A stretch of DNA of 38,602 nucleotides from a bacterium (GCA_018824205.1 JAHJGX010000249.1:1-38602); one strand, 5' to 3'. Shown: positions 16,519 through 25,970, counted from the first letter of the stretch. Program-made: numbers and translations. Notes: generated by a model from the letters alone, not told the origin.

Positions 16519-17838
16519 ATGAAGCGCTTAGCCTTACTGATAGTTGTTAGTATTTATCTGCTTAGCTGTGGCGGCGGGAAAGAAGTGATTTCTGACAGTA
16601 CGCTACAGGAAGACCAGATCGCTCAATCACTTGTACAGCAGGAGGGTGAACGTCCGGATATTGCTCCGGGATCACTGAAGCCCAAAGTGCCTCCGCAGAA
16701 AATTATTTCATCTACCAAAGCGGCTCCCAGTATTGCTGCCCCAAAAGTAATTAAACCAGCTGAACCGAAACCGGCCGTAACAAAAGAAATTGTCAAAAAA
16801 GACACTATCATCGTTGCACTCCCGGAAAAGGTGGTGCAGGTCTCAAAAGATACAGTTGTTGCTGTCGTCAAGGAACCAATTCAGGTTGCGGAAAAAATCG
16901 CTGCTCCGATTGCTGATATTGTTGAACTGCCGGCGAAACAGCCGGTAGCGGTACCGACTGGGAGTTTGAATTTCCAGAATCTCACCTTTGATGATATATA
17001 TTTTGATGATAAATCCACAATGCCCAGTTCAACATTCAATTCGAATTATTACGTTACAATTGGTAAAATCGTAAAAGCCCTGCGCAACGACCCTGAAATT
17101 AAAGTCCGGATAAATGGTTATACGGATTTTGAAGGATCTGATCAGTTTAACTATGACTTATCGGAAAAACGAGCGAGAACGTTTGGAAAAATACTGATCG
17201 AACTTTTTCCAGTGGAAATGCAGAGTGAAATTGCCCAACGAATTGAAATTAATCCGAAGAGTTCTAGTGATCTGTTGGTGGAAAGCAACAATAAAGCCCG
17301 CCGAACAATGAACCGCAGGGTCTCCTTCGAACTGTTCTACGGAGGGCTTCAGAACAATCCCTATGCTGTTTACATGCATACAATGCCATCCGCATCGGTG
17401 AAATCCAGTTCCCCGTCCACTCCGGCGGTTGTTACCCGATCGAGTTCTGCTCCGGCCTCGATGCAGAAAAAACTCTATGATAAAGCCATGATGTTGTTTA
17501 ACCAGAATCGATATAATGAATCAATTGAGATCTTTGATGAAATAGTTGCCATTGATCCTAAAAATTCATTGACGGATAACGCCTATTTCTGGATTGGTGA
17601 AGCGCTATATTACCAAAATCGATATACTGATGCACTGCAGGCATACCAGAAAGTTTTTGGGGCCGGTGACGGAAATAAGGAAGCGGCTGCACAAATGCGG
17701 CTTGGTTATTGTCATTTTCGCTTAAATCAACTGGATCAGGCGAAGATTGAATTCAGGAAAGTGATTAATAATTATCCGGATGCTTCTGAAGAGATACGTC
17801 GATCTGAACTGGTACTGTCAAGAATAATAAACAATTAA
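16519..17838 (+). CDS. Lipoprotein with OmpA (Pal-like) and TPR (CpoB-like) domains
   Basis: The 439-aa protein has a lipoprotein signal peptide with lipobox LLSC (Cys17), a Pro/Lys/Ala-rich linker to about 145, an OmpA-like peptidoglycan-binding domain (about 150-275: IYFDDKSTMPS, INGYTDFEGSDQFNYDLSEKRARTFG, NNKARRTMNRRVSFELF) and a C-terminal set of TPR repeats (about 313-437: YDKAMMLFNQNRYNESIEIFDEIVAIDPKN onward) like CpoB/YbgF. In Proteobacteria Pal and CpoB are separate Tol-Pal proteins, so this is a fused arrangement. It should be attached to a membrane by lipid and to the wall through the OmpA domain. A strong Shine-Dalgarno sequence (GGAGGGTGAGGG) precedes the ATG. tolQRAB genes are not in the window. 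Confidence 0.88.
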   Translation: MKRLALLIVVSIYLLSCGGGKEVISDSTLQEDQIAQSLVQQEGERPDIAPGSLKPKVPPQKIISSTKAAPSIAAPKVIKPAEPKPAVTKEIVKKDTIIVALPEKVVQVSKDTVVAVVKEPIQVAEKIAAPIADIVELPAKQPVAVPTGSLNFQNLTFDDIYFDDKSTMPSSTFNSNYYVTIGKIVKALRNDPEIKVRINGYTDFEGSDQFNYDLSEKRARTFGKILIELFPVEMQSEIAQRIEINPKSSSDLLVESNNKARRTMNRRVSFELFYGGLQNNPYAVYMHTMPSASVKSSSPSTPAVVTRSSSAPASMQKKLYDKAMMLFNQNRYNESIEIFDEIVAIDPKNSLTDNAYFWIGEALYYQNRYTDALQAYQKVFGAGDGNKEAAAQMRLGYCHFRLNQLDQAKIEFRKVINNYPDASEEIRRSELVLSRIINN

Positions 17839-17940
17839 TTTTAATAACTTCGGCAGATCGAAAACATTTTTTGTATTTGAAATCTGCTGTTTCTTATTAT
17901 ATTGACATGGTGGGGATATATAAATCAAGTGTGTTGACAG

Positions 17941-18024
17941 TGCCGGGGGGGGGAATCGAACCCCCATGGACCGAAGTCCGGCGGATTTTGAGTCCGCTGC
18001 GTCTACCAATTTCACCACCTCGGC
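17941..18024 (-). tRNA. tRNA-Leu (anticodon CAA)
   Basis: Read on the minus strand, the 84-base gene has acceptor GCCGAGG, D-arm GTGGTGAAATTGGTAGACGC, anticodon loop ACTCAAAATC giving CAA (reads UUG), a long class II variable arm with stem GGAC-TTCG-GTCC, and T-arm GGGGGTTCGATTCCCCC. The 3' acceptor strand is CCCCGGC, which pairs with GCCGAGG except for an A-C mismatch at the fifth pair. CCA is not encoded. The T-stem and acceptor give a run of nine G on the plus strand, a place prone to sequencing error, but a length error alone would not explain the mismatch. Confidence 0.93.
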
Positions 18025-18034
18025 AAAAAGCAGG

Positions 18035-18065
18035 CTAAAATTAAGGTTTCTATCTTGAAAAACAA
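18035..18065 (-). promoter_or_regulatory. Probable tRNA-Leu promoter, Bacteroidota-like
   Basis: On the minus strand TTG, 19 bases, then TAATTTTAG closely matches the TTG-N19-TAnnTTTG promoter known for Bacteroidota. It ends 10 bases before the mature tRNA 5' end, the right distance for a tRNA promoter. Confidence 0.5.
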
Positions 18066-18089
18066 AAAACATTTACGGGGGGTTGAATT

Positions 18090-19898
18090 ATGTTAGAAAA
18101 AAAATTCGAGACGATTGCGGAGATGTTCATTTCAGTAACCAACAAGTATGCTGGTAAAACCGCTTTTGGGTATAAAGTGGGTGATGAGTGGAAGACGATG
18201 ACATTTGTTCAGGTTCGCGAAATGGTTGAAAAGATTTCCAGCGGATTAAAATCACTGGGAATCAAACCAGGGGATCACGTAGGGATTATATCGCATAACA
18301 GTCATCTGTGGGCCATGTCGGATTACGCAACAGTCTGTGCCCGGGGAGTTTTAGCCACCATCTATCCGACTCTGACAACCAAACAGGTTAAATGGATTGT
18401 ACAGCATGCGGAATGCCGGTTTATTTTTGCCGGAGACCAGGAACAGGCGGAAAAGGTTTTATCATTTCTGCCTGAAGCAAAACAGATTGAGAAGGTCATC
18501 GTACTTGATAACACACAGTTCGATGATGAAAATGTGATTCTGCTGAGTGATTTACTTGACATGGGTGAAAAGTACCGGTCTGAACATCCGGATGAATTCG
18601 AACGAGATGCCATGTCGATTCATAAAGATGATGTGTTAACAATGATTTACACATCGGGAACAACCGGAGAGCCAAAAGGTGTGATGCTGACGCATGGCAA
18701 TCTCAGCTCGAATATCGCCGGTAGTCTGAAAGTTATCACGGCTGATGAGAACGATAGGTTTTTATCGTTTTTACCATTAAGTCATGTTTTTGAGAGAATG
18801 GCAGGACATTATTTAGCGACTTCGGTTGGAGCAGCAATCTACTATGCTGAAAGTATCAATACAGTTGCAGATAATATGGGCGAAATTCACCCCACTTTGA
18901 TGACTGCTGTTCCAAGATTTTATGAAAAAGTATATTCAAAAATAATTGATAATATCTCTACCGCTTCTTCAGTTAAACAAAAACTGTTTTGGTGGTCAAT
19001 TAATGGTGGGAAAAAAGCTGAAAATCTACGTGAGCAAGGTCGTCCTGTTGGTGTATTTCTTGAAACGAAGTTAAAAATTGCAAATAAATTGGTATTTTCG
19101 AAATTACAGGCAAAAGTTGGTGGAAAATTAAGATTCTTTGCATCCGGAGGCGCCCCGTTATCTAAAGAGATTGGGAAATTTTTTAAAGCTGCAGGCATAT
19201 CGATCCTCGAAGGTTACGGTTTGACCGAAACGTCACCGGTTATATCAATTAATCCATTGGAAAAGAATAAATTAGGTACCGTCGGTCCTATACTTTCAAA
19301 CGTCGAGGTAAAAATTGCTGATGATGGTGAGATATTAACCCGCGGACCACACATCATGAAAGGGTATTTCAAGAATGACGAAGCCACGGCTGAAGTCATT
19401 GATAAGGACGGCTGGTTTTATACCGGTGATATTGGAATGTTTGATGAAGATGGATATTTGGCAATTACCGATCGTAAGAAGAATATTATCGTCACTTCCG
19501 GTGGTAAGAATGTGGCGCCACAGCCAATGGAAAATGTTCTGGTAACATCAAAATGGATTGAACAGATTCTGGCAATCGGTGATAGACGAAAATTTGTATC
19601 GGCATTTATCGTTCCGTCTTTTCCAAATCTTGAAACCTGGGCAAAAGATAAAGAGTTGAAGTGGGAAACCAGAGACGAACTTATAAAATTGCCGGAAGTT
19701 GGGGAACTTTATGATCGCGTTATTGAAGAATCAATGGAAGGATTCGCTCAGTTCGAAAAAGTCAAACGCTATATCCTGTTGCCCCAGGAATTTACAATTG
19801 AGAGTGGTGAACTGACACCATCGATGAAAATACGCAGAAACATTGTTGAAAAGAAATATCAGGACATGATTAATCGGTTATATTCAGAGGCCGAATAG
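18090..19898 (+). CDS. Long-chain acyl-CoA synthetase (AMP-forming)
   Basis: The 602-aa protein is a full-length ANL-superfamily enzyme of the FadD15/ACSL type. It shows the AMP-binding P-loop YTSGTTGEPKG (187-197), GYGLTETSP (375-383) and the GWFYTGDIG hinge region with DRKKNIIVTSGGKNVAP. It activates long-chain fatty acids to acyl-CoA with ATP, probably at the cytoplasmic side of the membrane. GGGGGG lies upstream as the ribosome site. purM follows after 2 bases with a TTG start, an unusual pairing of lipid and purine genes that may only reflect operon drift. Confidence 0.92.
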   Translation: MLEKKFETIAEMFISVTNKYAGKTAFGYKVGDEWKTMTFVQVREMVEKISSGLKSLGIKPGDHVGIISHNSHLWAMSDYATVCARGVLATIYPTLTTKQVKWIVQHAECRFIFAGDQEQAEKVLSFLPEAKQIEKVIVLDNTQFDDENVILLSDLLDMGEKYRSEHPDEFERDAMSIHKDDVLTMIYTSGTTGEPKGVMLTHGNLSSNIAGSLKVITADENDRFLSFLPLSHVFERMAGHYLATSVGAAIYYAESINTVADNMGEIHPTLMTAVPRFYEKVYSKIIDNISTASSVKQKLFWWSINGGKKAENLREQGRPVGVFLETKLKIANKLVFSKLQAKVGGKLRFFASGGAPLSKEIGKFFKAAGISILEGYGLTETSPVISINPLEKNKLGTVGPILSNVEVKIADDGEILTRGPHIMKGYFKNDEATAEVIDKDGWFYTGDIGMFDEDGYLAITDRKKNIIVTSGGKNVAPQPMENVLVTSKWIEQILAIGDRRKFVSAFIVPSFPNLETWAKDKELKWETRDELIKLPEVGELYDRVIEESMEGFAQFEKVKRYILLPQEFTIESGELTPSMKIRRNIVEKKYQDMINRLYSEAE

Positions 19899-19900
19899 CG

Positions 19901-20893
19901 TTGAAAAGCAGCTATAGGGATTCCGGTGTCGATATCCAGGCGGGTAGAGATGCGGTAGCAATTATAAAAAATATCGTAAAAGAAACATTTAGTCCAAATG
20001 TATTAACCGATATCGGATCCTTTGGCGGCTGTTTTGAATTTCCGGTAAAGCAATTCAGACAACCCGTGCTGGTTTCCAGTACCGATGGCGTCGGAACAAA
20101 ACTGATGATTGCCACGTTGATGGAGCGCTATAATACCGTTGGGCAATGTCTGGTAAATCATTGTGTAAATGATATCTTGACCACCGGGGCCCAACCGTTG
20201 TTTTTCCTGGATTATATTGGTCTAGGAAAACTAGAGCCGTCTATTGTCACCGAAATCGTGCAGGGGCTTGCAACGGCTTGTAAGGAAAATAACTGCGCAT
20301 TGATTGGCGGTGAAATGGCCGAAATGCCGGGAATTTATCAACAAAAAGACTTCGAACTCGTGGGCACGATTACCGGTGTCGCAGAGAAAAACCGGCTTCT
20401 GCCGCGGAATATCCAGGCTGGTGATATATTAATCGGCCTTCAATCCAGCGGATTGCACACCAACGGGTATTCGCTGGCACGTTCGGTGTTGCTTAAGCAT
20501 CATGCTCTATCGGATTATATCGAGGAACTGGATGCTGTGCTTGGTGATCTATTATTGAACGTGCACCGTTCATATTTACCAATCATTAAAGATCTGCTTG
20601 ATAATGATGACCTGCACGGAATCAGCCACATCACCGGAGGCGGTATCGAAGGAAATACCAGTCGGATTCTACCCGATGGTTTAAAGCTCGATATTGATTG
20701 GGATTCCTGGGAATGGCTGCCGGTATTTTCCTATATCCAGCGACTGGGAAATGTTGATACTGAAGAGATGCGCCAGGTATTCAATCTGGGGATCGGCCTG
20801 ATTTTGATTGTTGACAGTTCAGCGCAAAATAGTATTCTTAATATTCTCAGAGATAAAGGTGAAAAGCCGACCGTGATCGGCCTGATAAAATAA
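19901..20893 (+). CDS. purM: Phosphoribosylformylglycinamidine cyclo-ligase
   Basis: The 330-aa protein carries PurM marks: the start YRDSGVDIQAG, SSTDGVGTKLMIA, NDILTTGAQPLFFLDYIG, GGEMAEMPGIY (most relatives have GGETAEMPG) and SSGLHTNGYSLAR, then HITGGGIEGN. It closes the imidazole ring to make aminoimidazole ribotide, using ATP, in purine synthesis. The start is a TTG two bases after the previous stop, with AGAGG about 10 bases upstream. No other pur gene is nearby. Confidence 0.95.
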   Translation: MKSSYRDSGVDIQAGRDAVAIIKNIVKETFSPNVLTDIGSFGGCFEFPVKQFRQPVLVSSTDGVGTKLMIATLMERYNTVGQCLVNHCVNDILTTGAQPLFFLDYIGLGKLEPSIVTEIVQGLATACKENNCALIGGEMAEMPGIYQQKDFELVGTITGVAEKNRLLPRNIQAGDILIGLQSSGLHTNGYSLARSVLLKHHALSDYIEELDAVLGDLLLNVHRSYLPIIKDLLDNDDLHGISHITGGGIEGNTSRILPDGLKLDIDWDSWEWLPVFSYIQRLGNVDTEEMRQVFNLGIGLILIVDSSAQNSILNILRDKGEKPTVIGLIK

Positions 20894-20912
20894 AAGTTTT
20901 AATCTGGAAAAT

Positions 20913-21944
20913 ATGAGTATAAACCAGAAACGCACGAAAATTGCTGTTTTAGGTGCCGGCAGCTGGGGAACAACGGTTGCTATTCATCTTCACAAATTAG
21001 ATATCCAGGTTGCGATGTGGGAATATTTTCCCGAGAACGTTGCCTTTATGAATAAAACCCGGCGGAATCCGTTGTTGACCGGTATTCCAATTCCCGATGA
21101 AATTGTCATCTCCAACGATCTGCGCGAGACCATTAAAGATGCCGAGAGTATCATCGTGGCAGTACCGTCTCATACCATGCGGGATTTATTGAACATTGTC
21201 AAAGGCCTGATAAATGATGACATTATAATCGTCAATCTCTCAAAAGGCATCGAAGAGAATACCCTCTATCGAATGAGTGAGCTAATCAACCATATCCTGA
21301 ATCATCCGGTTGATAAAATTGTCACACTTAGCGGACCCAGTCATGCGGAAGAGGTTTCCCGGGAAGTGCCGACCGCTATTGTTGCAGCATCGACGGACAT
21401 CGACAGTGCGCGGTATGTTCAGAATCTGTTTAATTCGAGCTATTTAAGAGTGTACACCAGTACGGATATCATTGGCGTTGAACTGGGCGGTTCCATTAAA
21501 AATATTATCGCTATTGCTTCCGGAATCTGTGATGGACTCGGCTTGGGAGATAACTCCAAGGCAGCCTTGATTACCCGGGGATTGATGGAAATTATTCGGA
21601 TGGGAGTCCTTCTTGGTGCCAAAGAGGCAACCTTTGCCGGTCTCAGTGGTGTCGGTGATCTGATTGTAACTTGCAGCAGTAAGCATAGCCGCAACCGATA
21701 TGTGGGTGAGGAGATTGGAAAAGGCCGGAATCTGGATGATATTTTGAAAGGAATGTCAATGGTTGCCGAAGGAGTGCATACCTGTATGACCGTTCACCAG
21801 ATGATTGAAAAATATCATATTTTGATGCCCATCTCCGCTGAAATTCATAAGGTTTTATTCGAGGGAAAATATCCCCGAACTGCCCTGATTGACCTGATGA
21901 CAAGGGATCCGGTTGACGAATGGCATTCCATTCCAAATACATAA
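20913..21944 (+). CDS. gpsA: Glycerol-3-phosphate dehydrogenase [NAD(P)+]
   Basis: The 343-aa protein has the NAD(P)-binding motif VLGAGSWGTTVA near the N-terminus, LSGPSHAEEV in the middle, the catalytic-lysine region ELGGSIKNIIAIASGICDGLG, and GLSGVGDLIVTCSSKHSRNR. It reduces dihydroxyacetone phosphate to sn-glycerol-3-phosphate for phospholipid head groups. It starts 19 bases after purM. The stop overlaps the next start as TAATG, coupling it to a secreted peptidase gene. Confidence 0.95.
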   Translation: MSINQKRTKIAVLGAGSWGTTVAIHLHKLDIQVAMWEYFPENVAFMNKTRRNPLLTGIPIPDEIVISNDLRETIKDAESIIVAVPSHTMRDLLNIVKGLINDDIIIVNLSKGIEENTLYRMSELINHILNHPVDKIVTLSGPSHAEEVSREVPTAIVAASTDIDSARYVQNLFNSSYLRVYTSTDIIGVELGGSIKNIIAIASGICDGLGLGDNSKAALITRGLMEIIRMGVLLGAKEATFAGLSGVGDLIVTCSSKHSRNRYVGEEIGKGRNLDDILKGMSMVAEGVHTCMTVHQMIEKYHILMPISAEIHKVLFEGKYPRTALIDLMTRDPVDEWHSIPNT

Positions 21945-24658
21945 TGAAGAATACAGTATTCTTTTTTATTGCTTTTCTCTCGTTAATTTTGTCCGCTACA
22001 CCGCTAACTATTTCCCGTCCAACACCGACGTGCGGCTTTCCCCTTGTAAGTTCTAAAACGGGTGATATTATTATCAAAAGCCGACTGGAAAAACCAGCGG
22101 CCGGCGATACCACTTTCTTTATCTACGAGGATATTACCTCCTCAACACCAACAATGATCGAGGTATCTTTTAAAAAATTAAAAGAGGAAGGCGGCGTTGT
22201 TGTTTATGTCGAATTAGCAGAATACGACGATGACCGGGTTACTTCTGATGATGCCCGTCAAATAATTGATGCGTTGCTTTATGAGACTCCCTCAGGGTCA
22301 GTTAATTCCAACAAGGGAATTTTAGCAAATGAGATTGATATATTTGGCGAGATACCGGATGTTGATAATAATGAAAAATTACTCGTTTTATTGACCAATA
22401 TACGGGATAATTATGACGAAGAAGAAAATCCGGTATATGTAGCCGGTTATTTTGACCCGAGGGATCAGATTAGTGGCTCCGGAAATGGCAATTTCGGCGA
22501 TATCATGTATATCGATACCAACCCGGCTGAAATATACGACGAAAATACGCTCGGAATTGTTGCCCATGAATTACAGCATCTTATTCATTATGGCGTTGAT
22601 GATGATGAAAGTACCTGGCTGAATGAGGGGATGTCTGAATTTGCAATGTTTATACTGGGATTTGAATCCCGTTCCTACGGCACGTTTTTGCGGGACACAA
22701 ATCGTCCTTTGACAAGTTTTGATAACGGCATCGCCGACTACGCCAAAGTCGGATTATGGACACTGTATTGCTATAAACAGTTTGGTTTGGAATTTATTAA
22801 AGATGTGATTAAAGAAACCGCAAATTCGCTGGATAGTTACGGTCGTGTCCTGACAAATCACGGACTGACGATTGATACGGATGAACTGATGGGGAACTGG
22901 TTTGTGGCTAATTTGATAAACGATTCCGATATCGATAATGGTACCTATGGATATGGCGATATTCAGATTTCCGAAGTTTACTCGGATTACTTTTATGGCA
23001 GTTTTTTGGAGGGCGAGAAGATTGATGTTTCGGTTAAAAACTCGGCCGCCCAATATATCCAGTTTTTTGCCGGAAAAAATCTGCGTTTTGACCTGGACTT
23101 TACAGTGGATTCAGATTTTAAATTGGCTATTGTCAAAGAAGGCAGTGAATCTTCCGTAAAGTTAGTGAACCTGAGCAGCAGTCCATTTCATTATGAGGAT
23201 CCGTTATTTGGAATTTCCTATAATAAACTTACTTTCATTCCATATTGGACAAAAATATCCACCCTGGATAAGAAAAAAATTTTCTCTTATTCAGCACAAC
23301 TTGTTGGCGGAGTTGAAGAGACTGAGATTGTGTATGATGATGAATTGACGTACTATATTCAGTTGAATTACGCGAAGGTAGCCGAAAAATTTACAGCCCC
23401 ATATGGCGCATCTTATCGACTGGCAGGAGTCAAGTTCAATGTAGCCGGCGATGCTTCTGTCATAATTCGGATATTTGAATATCTTAATCAATACCCGATT
23501 GCAAAATATGATATTGTTCCAAGCCCTGGTGAATGGACAAACTTTTATCTTCCGAGTGCCGTTCCGATTCCGGATTCCAAAGAAATTTATGTTTCGGCTG
23601 GAAGTGACGACAGAAACCAGAGCCTTGGGTACAGTGAAACCCACGAAGGATTCGGACGGGCGTATCTTGATACTGGTAGTGGATACAGGGACCTGAACAA
23701 TTACGAAGTAAGTGGTTTAAGCCTGGATGGAGACTGGATGATCGGTGCAATTCTGCATAGTGATATTGCCGTAGAGCCGGATATTGAGGTATCGCCACAG
23801 ATTCTCTATTTTTGGGAAAATGAATATTCAAAACAGTTTGAGCTCCGGAATCTGGGCAGCGGTTCAATCGACTGGCATATAAAATCCCCGATTCCCAGCT
23901 GGATGACACTCTCATCGACGGAAGGTTCCGGGCTGGTGACTTTGCAACGTATAACGGTGGCTATTAACCGGAATAATTTAACCCCCGGACTTTACAATCA
24001 GCTGCTTGAAATTGAATCGTCGGCCGGTTTGGATTCGGTGTTGATTTCGGTAATGAAGCGGAATCCGTACGCCTCTCAAACTGGTCTGTTTTTTTACGAC
24101 CTGAGATTTAATAATTCCGTGGTAAAGAAGTCGATGAGAGTCGTTAACATAGGCAACGATACCGGGGAATTCATGTTCAAAAGCGGTGAACCTGCGTTGG
24201 TATTTTATCCGTACCATGGTAGCGTCAGGACAAGCGATACAATCGACGTTGATGTTTTGATTGACTCCGAAAACATTCGGACGTCTCAAATCCCGTTTTC
24301 TTTCTTCAATGGTATTGACACACTTACTTATTCGTTAAGTTTTGCGGATTCTTTTACCATACCGAATAAAGCGTTGAAGCTGTTTCCTGTTATTCCCAAC
24401 CCCTATATTGCCTCAAACGGCGGTCTTGCTCAAATTCGGTTCAGATTATCAGATGATACCCGGGCAAGCTTGCAGATTTTCAATATTCGTGGTGAACAAA
24501 TTCAATGGTTAAAACTAGACAATCCTGAGACCGGTCTGCATATCTATACCTGGGATGGTAAAAACCGAGAAGGCCGCCGGGTGAGTTGCGGTGTCTATTT
24601 TATTATGCTTCAACAGCAAAACAAAGCCACTACACAAAAAATGTTGCTTTTGAATTAG
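21944..24658 (+). CDS. Large secreted metallopeptidase with BACON-like and sorting domains
   Basis: The ATG at 21944 is preferred over the track start, because it forms TAATG with the gpsA stop and gives a clean signal peptide (MKNTVFFFIAFLSLILSA). The 904-aa protein has a gluzincin zinc site HELQH (residues 208-212) with LNEGMSEFA supplying the third ligand Glu near 228, a pattern seen in M30-like and M6-like secreted peptidases. After about 350 residues of beta-rich sequence comes a BACON-like Ig domain (about 615-705, PEDIEVSP-type start with IPSWMTLSSTEGSG). The end (about 820-904: FPVIPNPYIAS, IYTWDGKNREG, SCGVYFIML) is a FlgD-Ig/T9SS-like sorting domain. Substrate unknown; likely surface-exposed or released. 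Confidence 0.82.
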   Translation: MKNTVFFFIAFLSLILSATPLTISRPTPTCGFPLVSSKTGDIIIKSRLEKPAAGDTTFFIYEDITSSTPTMIEVSFKKLKEEGGVVVYVELAEYDDDRVTSDDARQIIDALLYETPSGSVNSNKGILANEIDIFGEIPDVDNNEKLLVLLTNIRDNYDEEENPVYVAGYFDPRDQISGSGNGNFGDIMYIDTNPAEIYDENTLGIVAHELQHLIHYGVDDDESTWLNEGMSEFAMFILGFESRSYGTFLRDTNRPLTSFDNGIADYAKVGLWTLYCYKQFGLEFIKDVIKETANSLDSYGRVLTNHGLTIDTDELMGNWFVANLINDSDIDNGTYGYGDIQISEVYSDYFYGSFLEGEKIDVSVKNSAAQYIQFFAGKNLRFDLDFTVDSDFKLAIVKEGSESSVKLVNLSSSPFHYEDPLFGISYNKLTFIPYWTKISTLDKKKIFSYSAQLVGGVEETEIVYDDELTYYIQLNYAKVAEKFTAPYGASYRLAGVKFNVAGDASVIIRIFEYLNQYPIAKYDIVPSPGEWTNFYLPSAVPIPDSKEIYVSAGSDDRNQSLGYSETHEGFGRAYLDTGSGYRDLNNYEVSGLSLDGDWMIGAILHSDIAVEPDIEVSPQILYFWENEYSKQFELRNLGSGSIDWHIKSPIPSWMTLSSTEGSGLVTLQRITVAINRNNLTPGLYNQLLEIESSAGLDSVLISVMKRNPYASQTGLFFYDLRFNNSVVKKSMRVVNIGNDTGEFMFKSGEPALVFYPYHGSVRTSDTIDVDVLIDSENIRTSQIPFSFFNGIDTLTYSLSFADSFTIPNKALKLFPVIPNPYIASNGGLAQIRFRLSDDTRASLQIFNIRGEQIQWLKLDNPETGLHIYTWDGKNREGRRVSCGVYFIMLQQQNKATTQKMLLLN

Positions 24659-24669
24659 GAGAATCAGCT

Positions 24670-25500
24670 ATGATTGATTTTGGCCGGTTTCATAATTTAT
24701 CTGTTATAAAAACCGTTGACTTTGGAGTTTACCTTGATGCCGGTGAGGATATTGAGATTCTGTTGCCCCGAAAAGATGTTCCGGAAACCTGTGAAATTGG
24801 GGACAAAATCGACGTCTTTCTCTATCACGATTCGGATGAGCGGCTGGTTGCCACGACACAGAAACCACTGGCGGTCGTTGGGCAAATTGCCCTGCTAACG
24901 GTGAAATCCGTAACGAAAGTCGGCGCCTTTCTGGATTGGGGACTGCCCAGGGATTTGTTCGTTCCTTTTCGTGAACAGCAGAATAAGATGATTGCCGGGC
25001 ATTCCTATGCCGTATATGTTTACATTGACGAGAAAAGTAATCGGATCGCTGCATCTTCACGGGTTGATGGATTTCTCAAGGATCTGTATCATGGGTTTGA
25101 GGAAGCTCAGGAAGTTGAACTGATTATTGTTGGCTCAACGCCGCTGGGTTACAAAGCCATTATCGATAACCGCTGGATCGGAATTTTATATCACAGTGAA
25201 ATCTTCTATGAACTGGAAACCGGTACGGCGATCCGGGGATTTATTAAAAAGATACGGGAAGATAATAAAATTGACCTGAGTCTGCATGCCCCGGGCTATC
25301 GAAAAGTGGACAATGTGGCGATGGAAATTCTGGAGCAGTTTAAGAAATTCCAGGATAACATTGAGATCAATGACAAGAGTTCGCCGGAACTCATTTACCA
25401 ATTGTTTGGCGTCAGTAAAAAGACGTTTAAGCGGGCGATTGGACTGCTATACAAACAGAAGCTGATAACCATTGACGATGATGGCGTCCATGTCATTTAA
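24670..25500 (+). CDS. CvfB-like S1 RNA-binding protein
   Basis: The track start lies inside the previous gene; the ATG at 24670, with AGGAG 8 bases upstream (24657-24661), gives a 276-aa protein of normal CvfB length. It starts MIDFGRFHNLSVIKTVDFGVYLDAG and has tandem S1-type OB folds (about 1-60, 65-130 with VGAFLDWGLPRDLFVPFREQ, 140-210) and a C-terminal winged helix (PELIYQLFGVSKKTFKRAIGLLYKQKLI) as in CvfB/YitL. CvfB binds RNA and affects virulence-factor expression in staphylococci; elsewhere its role is open. A hairpin follows the stop. Confidence 0.88.
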   Translation: MIDFGRFHNLSVIKTVDFGVYLDAGEDIEILLPRKDVPETCEIGDKIDVFLYHDSDERLVATTQKPLAVVGQIALLTVKSVTKVGAFLDWGLPRDLFVPFREQQNKMIAGHSYAVYVYIDEKSNRIAASSRVDGFLKDLYHGFEEAQEVELIIVGSTPLGYKAIIDNRWIGILYHSEIFYELETGTAIRGFIKKIREDNKIDLSLHAPGYRKVDNVAMEILEQFKKFQDNIEINDKSSPELIYQLFGVSKKTFKRAIGLLYKQKLITIDDDGVHVI

Positions 25501-25518
25501 TCGGGAGAATTCCCCGAT
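25500..25518 (+). terminator. Possible terminator hairpin after the CvfB-like gene
   Basis: ATCGGG and CCCGAT form a 6-bp GC-rich stem with a 7-base loop overlapping the stop codon. The first T-run (TTTCTTTTTTG) lies about 20 bases later, so a terminator role is uncertain. Confidence 0.4.
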
Positions 25519-25688
25519 GTTTGCATCAGTGTAATTTCTTTTTTGAGACTCCGTTGCGCTATTCATTAAAATGACGATAGTGCGAATTATTAACTAAATC
25601 ATTTCAGTTGCATCTATTCACTGCATTAATTAAAATTCAGCGACTGTAAATAGTTATGAATGGATACTGCTAAAAGTGAGACCTGTAT

Positions 25689-25784
25689 ATGACGCCCGAG
25701 GAACTGGCACGTCAACATATCGACCAACAATTAATGCAAGCGGTCTGCATAGTGACGGATAATATCTCAATCAACCCTGTATGA
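25689..25784 (+). pseudogene. 5' remnant of an older type I restriction R subunit
   Basis: A 31-codon ORF reads MTPEELARQHIDQQLMQAVCIV before reaching a stop. The common HsdR start is of the form TPEE.ARQ.ID..L..AGW.VQ, so this is the first 30 or so residues of another hsdR, with the usual Gly-Trp changed to Val-Cys. The rest of the gene is missing. It is a different lineage from the intact hsdR just downstream (which starts MTDKKQLSERDICTKYI). It points to an earlier restriction system at this locus. Confidence 0.7.
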
Positions 25785-25788
25785 AATA

Positions 25789-25820
25789 CCTTAATAAGAG
25801 AGAACAGTATGGTAAAGAAC
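25789..25820 (+). repeat. Left copy of a 32-bp direct repeat flanking the island
   Basis: The 32 bases from CCTTAATAAGAGAG through GGTAAAGAAC recur without mismatch at 36105-36136. This copy covers the upstream region and first four codons (MVKN) of the hsdM remnant. The two copies are 10.3 kb apart and enclose hsdR through the 932-aa gene. Confidence 0.9.
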
Positions 25821-25970
25821 AGCAGCAACGGAGCCAAGCTCGGCTTTGAAAACAAACTCTGGGAGATGGCCGATAAGATGCGGGGTCACATGGACTCCGG
25901 CGAATACAAACATGTTGTACTGGGAATGACGGTGGGGAGCTGTTGGGCGAGAATGTTTTATCGATTATGA
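25809..25970 (+). pseudogene. 5' remnant of an older type I methyltransferase gene
   Basis: A 53-aa ORF reads [26 protein letters not shown] followed by [14 protein letters not shown], the strongly conserved start of the HsdM N-terminal domain in another type I family. After LGM the similarity stops and a stop codon follows. The catalytic domain is gone, so it cannot methylate. After the junction near 25930 another frame stays open to a stop at 26014 ([24 protein letters not shown]), which looks like the tail of a second gene joined by deletion; I cannot name it. Confidence 0.8.
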
